From Cyclostephanos tholiformis (taxonomy: Eukaryota; Bacillariophyta; Thalassiosirophyceae; Thalassiosirales; Thalassiosiraceae): a stretch of DNA of 14,507 nucleotides. The notes under the pieces were generated by a model. The model was not told the origin of the DNA. It saw only the letters and a list, made by a program, of their open reading frames with translations, and ran no database searches. Positions 8,219 through 14,507 of this stretch are shown here, one piece after another (position 1 is the stretch's first letter; every line of letters starts with the position of its first letter). The stretch spans positions 1 to 14,507 of the forward strand of contig JALLPB010000580.1 of NCBI GenBank assembly GCA_036939975.1, written 5' to 3'. The translations under genes were made by a program, and so were the position numbers.

Positions 8219-10132
8219 CTATAGCTTACTTTGATTTCGTAAATAGTAAACCATCGTGGTTCTCTGGAACCATCCGAGTTCAGCCTGTCTGCGTAGAAAC
8301 GTAGTCTTTTCAATGTCGAAGTCATATCCCTTCGACTCCATTAGAGCTATAACATAATCATTTGTCTTCCCATTAACATGTCCAGAGCCAGGTTGGGTAG
8401 GTAGCGCCCAACTCAACACGATACCCTTCGGTGAATTAGAAATGATATTTTCCACGAAGATTGATTCGTACTCCTCTGGAATGTGCTCTGCAACCTCCAA
8501 GCACACGACCCAATCAAATCTCTGGCCAAAGTCTTGTTTTACAGTGAGATCAGCCCGCTTGACGAGACCCCCCGACATTTCAAACACATTGGAAGCACCC
8601 TCGTACCCAATAATCTGAGTTAACTGCCCGCTATTATTAAAATAATATGTATAACACCCAAGGCCGGCACCGAGCTCCAATACGCTGCTACCTAGAGTGG
8701 TGACGTTGTTGAGAATGGCATTTGCAAACTTTTGATCGAATCTATACACGAAGTTTTTCGGTAGAATATATGAGCCGGTTGACGATGTCCCAAGTTTCCC
8801 CTGTGGCGGACAAGCAACCGTTTTTGGACTCGGAAAAAATGGCCGCACGCACGTGTTCTGCGCGGTCGAGCAGACGGGTACATTGATCGTGCTCGATCCC
8901 GCTTCGACATTCGTTCTAGTCATAGGCTCCGAGTCATTGTCGTGTGTCGAATCATAAAGTGGACCTTTCCCTACCAGATGCGGCCATCGCTCGGGATGAG
9001 CCGTAACGATGATGGGGATGTTATGCGAATCGACAGTTTCGCGAAGTTCCATTGTTTTGTCCTGCGTGGGCCTTAACCAAAAGTCCTTGCACCCTCGTAT
9101 CCGCTCCAGGATGGACGCATTATTCGTCTGAAGGGGGTCACGCGTCGGTTCTGAATTGGACACAGATTTGATATGATATTCATCGAGTGATCCAAAGCAG
9201 CTGGAGCAGTGCGTGGATGTGTTGGTAAGACGTGTCCTGACTGGCATGGAAGACTTCCAATTCGATTGTACGATTAGGGGCTTGACGTTCCAATTCGTTT
9301 TGATGTGACATAGATAGTTGTAATAGTAGAAGCCACCAACTCCAGATTCGAGGCATATGGGCGTTCGGGGCAACTTCGTGGGTGGAGCGCAAGCAAGTTT
9401 TTCAATCGCGCCCGGACGAGGAATTTCATCAGTGTCGGCAATTATGATCAAATCGTCCCTCGTTGGGTTCAACCGCTCCTTCATCTTCCTCCACACTTCC
9501 TCGCGCTGAGCAGTCTGTATTTTGAAATTCGGTCTAAAATCCACCAAGTCCACCCGCGCCCCGGTCCCTTCGCTGATTTCCGGTGGAATGACATATAGGA
9601 CCATCTTCGAATGGAATTTACGAAAATCTTCCCAGTGCGTCGTTAGGTAAAGCGGCTTGGACTTCGCGTCCGGTTTGAAGGGTACGGTCGACTCCGCGAT
9701 GAAAAACACGTCCACGAAATTCCAAAGCTCGTTCAGTCGAATTTCGAGGATCGACAGATCATTGTTTATCAACGTCATGTCGATCACGCGTCTTCTGTTA
9801 GTACGCGCGCATTCGGTCGGCATCGTCACCGGATCGAAAAGATGACCGGGCGGGCCGACGATGATCGGGACTTGGTATTCGAGCGTAGTGCGTTCCTTGG
9901 CCAAAATTGCCGTCGATGAATATCCCACGAGGCCTATGATGATGAAGCCGATACATAGCGATGCCATAGTCAGTGCACCTCTGCGATTGGGGTGAGGAGA
10001 GGAGCATGGTCTCGTTCTCCTATCGTAAGAGACCGATTGAGGTCGAGAGATCCTCATGATATCCGCCGGGTCTCGGTGAGAGGGGAAAAGGGATTTTGTC
10101 GACAGACGACAGGCGGGCCCCCAGGGCTGCAT
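8219..10132 (-). CDS. GT17 glycosyltransferase fused to a class I SAM methyltransferase
   Basis: This 637-residue intronless protein has two enzyme halves. After a basic N-terminus, residues 56-78 form one hydrophobic segment, giving a type II Golgi-style signal anchor. Residues about 113-395 match glycosyltransferase family 17 (GnT-III/MGAT3, which adds bisecting GlcNAc to N-glycans): INNDLSILEIRLNEL, a DTDEIPR metal-binding motif (233-239), a GGFYYYNY segment (266-273) and the AHPERWPH end (378-385). A Cys/Ser/Thr linker leads to residues about 461-632, a Rossmann methyltransferase: motif I VLELGAGLGCY (484-494), acidic residue in GYEGA (509-513) and CLEVAEHIP (544-552). The two halves share one uninterrupted frame, so a gene split is unlikely. 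Both would face the Golgi lumen, suggesting a sugar is transferred and a glycan or neighbouring group methylated; substrates are unknown. Met26 is an alternative start. Composition is less GC-rich than its right-hand neighbours. Confidence 0.88.
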   Translation of the reverse strand: MQPWGPACRLSTKSLFPSHRDPADIMRISRPQSVSYDRRTRPCSSPHPNRRGALTMASLCIGFIIIGLVGYSSTAILAKERTTLEYQVPIIVGPPGHLFDPVTMPTECARTNRRRVIDMTLINNDLSILEIRLNELWNFVDVFFIAESTVPFKPDAKSKPLYLTTHWEDFRKFHSKMVLYVIPPEISEGTGARVDLVDFRPNFKIQTAQREEVWRKMKERLNPTRDDLIIIADTDEIPRPGAIEKLACAPPTKLPRTPICLESGVGGFYYYNYLCHIKTNWNVKPLIVQSNWKSSMPVRTRLTNTSTHCSSCFGSLDEYHIKSVSNSEPTRDPLQTNNASILERIRGCKDFWLRPTQDKTMELRETVDSHNIPIIVTAHPERWPHLVGKGPLYDSTHDNDSEPMTRTNVEAGSSTINVPVCSTAQNTCVRPFFPSPKTVACPPQGKLGTSSTGSYILPKNFVYRFDQKFANAILNNVTTLGSSVLELGAGLGCYTYYFNNSGQLTQIIGYEGASNVFEMSGGLVKRADLTVKQDFGQRFDWVVCLEVAEHIPEEYESIFVENIISNSPKGIVLSWALPTQPGSGHVNGKTNDYVIALMESKGYDFDIEKTTFLRRQAELGWFQRTTMVYYLRNQSKL

Positions 10133-10216
10133 GCAGACGGTGGATAATTGTTTTATGTTAAAATCTACTATGATCCAAAGGAAGAAGAATACTAGTACCC
10201 CTCTAGGTAGATATCG
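10133..10216 (-). promoter_or_regulatory. proximal 5' flank of the GT17-methyltransferase gene
   Basis: These 84 bp lie between the start codon of the minus-strand gene and the edge of the inserted repeat element. They are AT-rich, with no clear TATA box or named site. If the element is a recent insertion, any more distal promoter part of this gene was pushed about 290 bp away. Confidence 0.35.
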
Positions 10217-10507
10217 TACTACTGCTGTAATAACAATTGTCGTCGGGAGTTAGCTAAGGGTTAGGTATAAGGGTTAGGCAAGGGTTAGGAATTCAATAGG
10301 AATTAGAAATTGGCAACGAGTCAACGCGCTATCTTAAATCGCTTCCGAAAAACTCCTCGAAAAATGGAATTGGTACATACCCACGAGACCCGCTACGCCA
10401 GGGAATTCCTAACCCACAAAGTTAAATAACAACCCTCTTAGCTTACCCTTAGCTAACCCTTAGATTACAGAAATAATAAGGCGTCAATTGATATTACAGC
10501 GGTAGTA
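10217..10507. mobile_element. MITE-like foldback element with telomere-like arms (291 bp)
   Basis: The ends are imperfect terminal inverted repeats: 10217-10239 pairs with 10485-10507 at 21 of 23 positions without gaps, and both extremities read TA, the target of Tc1/mariner-type elements. Nested inside are two exact inverted pairs: GTTAGCTAAGGG at 10249-10260 with its complement at 10446-10457, and GGGTTAGGAATTC at 10282-10294 with its complement at 10403-10415. GGGTTAGG occurs three times in the left arm. There is no transposase ORF, so it would be non-autonomous. The element lies between divergent genes and ends 8 bp before an ATG at 10515. Element class is inferred from the ends alone. 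Confidence 0.65.
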
Positions 10508-10594
10508 GTGTAAAATGTGTGTAGAACACACCAAACAAGAACCACCAACATTTTGCGCGTCGTCGAAGGAGGATACCCGCACACCGATGGTAAA

Positions 10595-11995
10595 ATGATG
10601 CACACGCGACTATTATTTCCGGGACGACCTCGTTCTCCCTCGTCGGTATTCTCGATGGGATCTCTTCGAGCTACATATCATTACCATGGTCGCAGAAGCG
10701 GGGCAGCTGCCACGATTATTACCTCCACATCCCCCCCCCCCTTAACCTTCACACGTCCATCATCGCCTCGTGGTAGAAATTCATGGCTCCATCGCGGCCG
10801 CGGACGATTGCTCTCATCATCGAAACGAACGGAATCTTATCCATCCGTCAGCACGGCGGCGACAGGGACTAACGAGATGCACAAACAGCTCGACGTGGTC
10901 TCCTCATCCTCCATCTCCTCCTCCTCCTCGACGACAACGACGACGACGACTGCGGTACCTACAGCGGCGGCCACGACTACGAGCATCGAACAGGAAATCG
11001 CCCAACTCCGCGCGGAGGTATCCTCGTTAGCATACCTGATGAAGCAGTCATCGTCGCGACAGGACGAAACGCGGGCATTGGCCCGCCGCGCCGAGGCGCG
11101 CGCTTACATCATAGAGCACAAATTGATGGACATACAATCGCACGTGGTGAAGATACCCGCGCTTGAAAAATTGGCTCACAACCTTCGTGAGTATCTCAGG
11201 GAGCGCGGCCCGAGCTACGTCCGCGATGTCATTAGCAGGGCGACGACGGAATACTCGAGGAGCGGCGGGGCATACTCGTTACTCACGAGCAAGTACGCCG
11301 CGTGGCTCGTCCTCGGCGGCGTCGTGGTATTTTGGCAGTACCGACTGACCATGTACCAGCGTACGAGCGAGGAGGTTGCCAACGTCGCGGCCATGACGCT
11401 GAGGCAGGACTCCCTTCGCGGGACGATACAAGAGACCCTGACGACGGTGGCCAATTCTCCCGAGACGCTGGCGAGTCTGAGCGCTTTATTCCAGAAATTG
11501 ATCAGCGAGGAACGCACCGAGATGCACCTTATCAACCTGATAGTTCGCGCCCTGAATTCGGATGGCGTGAGGGATGCAGCGCTGAGATTGCTCGAGGTTA
11601 GTTTCATGAACGATGAGCTGCGGGGCACGGCTGGGGAGTTCCTGAAGGTGGCCGCCAACGCGACGTTGTTGGACGAGGGCGTGCAGCGGAATGCGGGGAT
11701 AGGGATACAGAGGGCCATGAAGAGCGCTGTGCTGCCGCAATTCTGGTGGACGAGGACTTCGGGGGAGGGAAGCGAAAGCATCGGCAATGGCAAAATTAAG
11801 CCCGCCGGCCCCGATAATGGCGATGCCGAGGGAAATACTCCTGGAAATGGTGAGGTTGGTGGGCTGCGATCGGAACATGGAACGAACGGGCGCGTTGGCG
11901 GCAAATGGGATAGGGAGACCGATGATGTCGATGACGAACATGAACACGAAGACACCATATCAAAAATATTTGAGAGCACTGCCACAGATTCATGA
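10595..11995 (+). CDS. unrecognised coiled-coil, single-span membrane protein with helical repeats
   Basis: I do not recognise this family. The frame is open from 10517, but that first codon is GTG, so the likely starts are ATGs at 10595, 10598 or 10655; 10595 gives 466 residues. The N-terminus is rich in Arg, Ser and Pro with almost no acidic residues, like an organelle (mitochondrial or plastid) targeting sequence. A Ser/Thr homopolymer stretch (about residues 103-129 from this start) precedes a predicted coiled coil (130-190, IEQEIAQLRAEVSSLAYL then Arg/Ala-rich helix). One hydrophobic span (235-250, AAWLVLGGVVVFW) follows. Next come paired amphipathic helices (270-375) of armadillo-like spacing, such as LSALFQKLI, INLIVRALNSDGVRDAALRLLEV and TAGEFLKVAANATLL. 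The tail is Gly/Asp/Glu-rich and disordered. GC-rich codon use matches the neighbours on the right. Coding status is supported by length and coherent architecture; function is unknown. Confidence 0.75.
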   Translation: MMHTRLLFPGRPRSPSSVFSMGSLRATYHYHGRRSGAAATIITSTSPPPLTFTRPSSPRGRNSWLHRGRGRLLSSSKRTESYPSVSTAATGTNEMHKQLDVVSSSSISSSSSTTTTTTTAVPTAAATTTSIEQEIAQLRAEVSSLAYLMKQSSSRQDETRALARRAEARAYIIEHKLMDIQSHVVKIPALEKLAHNLREYLRERGPSYVRDVISRATTEYSRSGGAYSLLTSKYAAWLVLGGVVVFWQYRLTMYQRTSEEVANVAAMTLRQDSLRGTIQETLTTVANSPETLASLSALFQKLISEERTEMHLINLIVRALNSDGVRDAALRLLEVSFMNDELRGTAGEFLKVAANATLLDEGVQRNAGIGIQRAMKSAVLPQFWWTRTSGEGSESIGNGKIKPAGPDNGDAEGNTPGNGEVGGLRSEHGTNGRVGGKWDRETDDVDDEHEHEDTISKIFESTATDS

Positions 11996-12170
11996 CACCT
12001 TTTCATACATGGGATGATTCAAATAGTGGAATCGTGGAATAGACAGGGCAGATTGGTCGTTCCATCACACGTGATGAAAGTGGGAGTAGCATTGTGTGCT
12101 CGAGGTTTTGGGTTGCCATAGGCATATTCGGAACGCATGAGGAGTCCTTACCTGATCGATACTGGTTTTG

Positions 12171-12352
12171 TGCACCAACTTTATTTACTGGTCCAGTACG
12201 AGCGAGGCTGTGCGTTGGGGGATGACGGGGATGCCATGATAACACAGGCTACCAGGATGGTTCATGCTCCAACTTTAGTTAATGGTCCAGTACGGGCGAG
12301 GCTTTGCATTGGGAGATGACGGGGACGCCATGACAACTCAGACTATCAGGAT
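12171..12352. repeat. two-copy imperfect tandem duplication, period 94 bp
   Basis: Copy 1 (12171-12258) and copy 2 (12265-12352) are 88-bp units offset by exactly 94 bp. Shared blocks include CCAACTTTA, TGGTCCAGTACG(A/G)GCGAGGCT, GATGACGGGGA and CCATGA, ending in ATCAGGAT/ACCAGGAT. Differences are scattered substitutions without indels. The repeat lies in the 483-bp gap between two convergent genes, probably in their 3' regions. The rest of the gap (11996-12170, 12353-12478) shows nothing definite. Confidence 0.8.
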
Positions 12353-12478
12353 CTGCCCGTGGCGTGGCTTTGCACAGGTTCGTCACATGTTACATTTGCC
12401 TAGAATAATATTATACATTAAAAAAAAACCTAAGACCAAGTGTATCAAAGCTAAAACCACGCGCATTTCGTTTTGTTC

Positions 12479-14248
12479 TCAACGTTTGATATCCTTGAGC
12501 TCGAATCCATGACCGTCAAATGGTGGCGGACAAGCGTATATGTCCCTCGCCGTTAATGCCTTGGGCTTGGTAACGGCGTACATCGTCATCGGATCGTCCC
12601 CGCCGCCGACGCCGCCGCCGCCGCCGCCGCCGAACCTATCGAGCGCGGCGGTCGAATTGACGGTCGCGTTAACGCCGCCGAGCGGCTCGAAGCCTCCCCT
12701 CAGATCCCACCCCTCGTCCTCCCTCGCCGACCTAATCGCCTCGTCGAGGTCCCAATTGCTAAGGTCCAGGTACGCCTTCGCCTCCACGAGTTCCATGCTC
12801 GGCATCTCGGCCACGAACGCGTGAAGCTTATACTCCCTGGACGTCCTATCCTGAATTCGTATCATCGTGCCCCTGTCGTACGCGCCGCCGACGGCGGCGA
12901 CGTTGGGTATGCGCAGCCTCTTGGGTGCCATGTGCAGGCTATTGCCCGAGAAGTTATTCTCCATCCGCAGCCTCGTGGCCGATATCTTGTACGCGAGGCA
13001 CAGGCCCTGTAACGTGTCCGTGGGCAACACGACGTGGTGAAGATATGGCTCGCCGTTCGATTCGACTAACACGAACTTATTCTTCGGAACCGACGGGGAT
13101 GGACTGCGGTAGCACGACGACGAACCGCAGTACGATCCCGAGAAGGAAACGACGATCGCCGAGCCCGACCGTTCGGAGAGCATCTCCCACTGCTGTGACG
13201 AGGCGTCGTCGACGCTGCAAGCGACGCTGGACGCGCCCTCGTCTTCAACGCTCGGACCGTTCGCATCGTCGTCGTCGTCTTCGATATTCGTTTTCTCCTC
13301 CCCTTCGACGCTCGCGGATTGGGGGGGGGACGCGACGAGGGCGGTTGGCGCGGGCGGAGCCGCATCGTCGTCGAACTGGTCCGCGCTCTCGGCGGACGAT
13401 GCCATGTCCCTCTCCTTCCCCTCCTCCTCCTCCTCCTCATCATCATCGTCGTCGTCGTAATCCTCGTCGTCTTCCTTCTCCTCCGGAAACGAATGCGGAG
13501 CTAGCGAGTCGGATCCGACCGCTACGGTGACGACCGATGCGCCCCTCGCCGCGAATGATGGATGACGAAGCTTCGCATCCATCGTCGCCTTCTCACCCCC
13601 CCCGTCGACTATCGCTTCCCCATCGCGCGTGGTCGAGACCGACGACGCGGACGACGACGCCGGCGTACCATCATGGGCGGGCGGGATCAGCCCGATGGGT
13701 TCCCTAACTAGCACGAACTCGATGAGTCGACGACGACGTCCGTCCGAGTCCGAGTTCTTCGAGTCCGCGTCGTTCCTTTCCACGACAAGTACCACCTCGG
13801 TGCCCCCGATGCCGCGTATCGCCGACGCGACGTCGTCGGGCACGAGATCGATATCGCGGAGCACGCCGCGGTCGAAGGATATGCCGTCGACGCTCGATAT
13901 GACGTCCCCACGCCTGAGTCCCGCTCGATACGCCGGTCCGTCGGGCACGACGGAATCGATGACGACGCGATTATTACGAGACGCGGAGGACGGGCGAGTG
14001 GCGAGGGACGAAGACGACGACGACGACGACGGAGGTGGAGGGGAATACAGGGCCAGATTGACCCCGACACCGCAGAGCTGCCCGATGCCGACCCCACCGC
14101 GTCGTCCCCCTCCTCCTCCTCCTCCTCCCCCGATAGATATGCCGCCGATGACCCCCCCCCTCCTCGCCCTCTGCTGCTTCATCGACGATGCGGAGGAAGT
14201 GACGTTGAGCGTCCACGAGACGAATTTGTTGCGTATCTCCTCCGCCAT
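12479..14248 (-). CDS. intracellular PDZ-LysM-UBA-like multidomain protein
   Basis: This intronless 589-residue protein combines three modules. A PDZ domain (about 56-184) starts at the carboxylate-binding loop CGVGVNLAL. It continues through VVIDSVVPDGPAYRAGLRRGD and ends EFVLVRE, with Gly- and Ser-rich inserts in its loops. A long acidic Ser/Asp/Glu linker follows (190-390, with near-continuous D/E at 257-276). A LysM domain (about 403-448) reads HHVVLPTDTLQGLCLAYKIS and ends KRLRIPN. A short UBA-like helical segment (about 482-514) is recognisable by AKAYLDLSNWDLDEAI and EDEGW. No signal peptide or membrane span is seen, so the LysM probably acts inside the cell, as in eukaryotic LysM-TLDc or LYSMD proteins, rather than binding chitin outside. 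The ATG at 14248 sits after an A-run and reads ATGGCG, a good context. Partners are unknown; a scaffold or ubiquitin-linked role is inference. Confidence 0.85.
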   Translation of the reverse strand: MAEEIRNKFVSWTLNVTSSASSMKQQRARRGGVIGGISIGGGGGGGGGRRGGVGIGQLCGVGVNLALYSPPPPSSSSSSSSLATRPSSASRNNRVVIDSVVPDGPAYRAGLRRGDVISSVDGISFDRGVLRDIDLVPDDVASAIRGIGGTEVVLVVERNDADSKNSDSDGRRRRLIEFVLVREPIGLIPPAHDGTPASSSASSVSTTRDGEAIVDGGGEKATMDAKLRHPSFAARGASVVTVAVGSDSLAPHSFPEEKEDDEDYDDDDDDEEEEEEGKERDMASSAESADQFDDDAAPPAPTALVASPPQSASVEGEEKTNIEDDDDDANGPSVEDEGASSVACSVDDASSQQWEMLSERSGSAIVVSFSGSYCGSSSCYRSPSPSVPKNKFVLVESNGEPYLHHVVLPTDTLQGLCLAYKISATRLRMENNFSGNSLHMAPKRLRIPNVAAVGGAYDRGTMIRIQDRTSREYKLHAFVAEMPSMELVEAKAYLDLSNWDLDEAIRSAREDEGWDLRGGFEPLGGVNATVNSTAALDRFGGGGGGGVGGGDDPMTMYAVTKPKALTARDIYACPPPFDGHGFELKDIKR

Positions 14249-14334
14249 TTTTTTTTTTTGATTTTCGTTTTTCCTTATTCGTTTTTCGTTTTTTACATTA
14301 AAATATAGCAGTAGGGTCTTCCCTCGAGACTTGT

Positions 14335-14360
14335 TCTCTCTCTCTCTCTCTCTCTCTCTC
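14335..14360. repeat. (TC)13 microsatellite
   Basis: Thirteen uninterrupted TC units, followed by a degenerate CT-rich extension to about 14394. It lies 87 bp upstream of the PDZ-LysM start codon and reads as (GA)n on that gene's strand. Confidence 0.95.
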
Positions 14361-14488
14361 CCTCTTTCGCTCTCTTGCTCTCTACTGCCTCTCCACGTTC
14401 TGTTCTCCGTCGTGAACGAACGGCCAATCCAATCCGTTAAAAAGCACGGTGGTCCTCGTCTGGTGTCTGGTGGTTGGCGAGGTGGGCA

Positions 14489-14507
14489 GGGGGGGGGGGG
14501 GGGGGGG
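14489..14507. repeat. terminal G19 homopolymer
   Basis: Nineteen consecutive G residues run to the last base of the window. It is the longest of several G/C homopolymers here (C14 at 2440-2453, G11 at 2760-2770, C11 at 10731-10741). A contig probably stopped in this run, so its true length is uncertain. Confidence 0.9.

Larger units (their letters stand above)
14249..14507 (-). promoter_or_regulatory. 5' flank of the PDZ-LysM gene
   Basis: The 259 bp upstream of the minus-strand gene contain a T10 run next to the start codon, an AT-rich patch (14259-14308), a TC microsatellite and a G-run at the window edge. On the sense strand this reads as a GA-rich, A-rich leader. No TATA box is clear. 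Confidence 0.4.

Noticed and set aside
8219..10132. Two separate genes for the glycosyltransferase and the methyltransferase
   Set aside because: The frame is continuous with no stop. The linker shows no in-frame start in good context with its own 5' region and no poly(A) signal that would end the first gene.
10249..10465. Interpretation of the TTAGGG-like repeats as a chromosome end or fused telomere
   Set aside because: The units are few, interrupted, and arranged as inverted arms inside TA-bounded terminal repeats, with genes on both sides. A foldback element explains them better.
10517..10594. Starting the 10595-11995 gene at 10517
   Set aside because: The codon at 10517 is GTG, not ATG, and a nuclear eukaryotic gene is expected to use an ATG. 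The first in-frame ATG is at 10595.
11215..12006. 263-codon ORF antisense to the membrane/coiled-coil gene
   Set aside because: It mirrors the GC-rich sense gene and its translation is a Ser/Pro-rich shadow without domains. The sense frame has coherent coiled-coil, membrane and helical-repeat segments.
12353..12385. Possible third copy of the 94-bp repeat
   Set aside because: Only a GCGTGGCTTTGCA-like fragment resembles the unit, and it lies out of register with the 94-bp period.
13629..14261. 210-codon ORF antisense to the PDZ-LysM gene
   Set aside because: Pro/Ser/Arg low-complexity shadow of the PDZ-coding strand, where a genuine domain is present.

Overview
The window looks like nuclear DNA of a photosynthetic stramenopile, most likely a diatom. 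The main clues are a ClpP protease with a bipartite plastid pre-sequence (signal peptide followed by a Phe at the predicted cleavage point, as in the diatom ASAFAP motif), short GT-AG introns of 75-97 nt, Ser/Gly/Asp/Pro-rich low-complexity inserts inside conserved domains, and AATAAA-type poly(A) signals. No bacterial operon structure, CRISPR array, tRNA, rRNA or virus-like gene was seen. The species cannot be named from the sequence.

Layout, left to right. Positions 1-275 hold an AT-rich tandem repeat of period 100, followed by about 1 kb with no supportable gene. A plastid ClpP gene (1304-2065, minus) and a five-exon C2CD5-type gene (2379-7642, plus) are divergently transcribed from a 313-bp shared promoter that carries an E2F-like site, a spaced 9-bp inverted repeat and a four-codon upstream ORF. 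The C2CD5 gene converges on an unusual single-exon gene (8219-10132, minus) that joins a GT17 N-acetylglucosaminyltransferase-like domain to a class I methyltransferase domain behind a signal anchor. Its 5' flank contains a 291-bp MITE-like foldback element (10217-10507) with TA-flanked terminal inverted repeats and telomere-like GGGTTAGG motifs. The element ends just before a gene for an unrecognised membrane/coiled-coil protein (10595-11995, plus). A 94-bp-period duplication lies between that gene and a convergent PDZ-LysM-UBA-like gene (12479-14248, minus). The right edge is a (TC)13 microsatellite and a terminal G19 run.

The genes do not form one obvious pathway: plastid proteolysis, C2-dependent membrane trafficking, Golgi glycan modification, an organelle- or membrane-associated unknown, and an intracellular scaffold-like protein. 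The most unusual items are the GT17-methyltransferase fusion, the MITE abutting a 5' end, the PDZ-LysM-UBA-like architecture, and a stop-free 75-nt intron in C2CD5 whose retention would insert a membrane-like segment. Base composition changes sharply inside the C2CD5 gene: exons 1-2 are GC-rich and full of homopolymers, while exons 4-5 are much more balanced.
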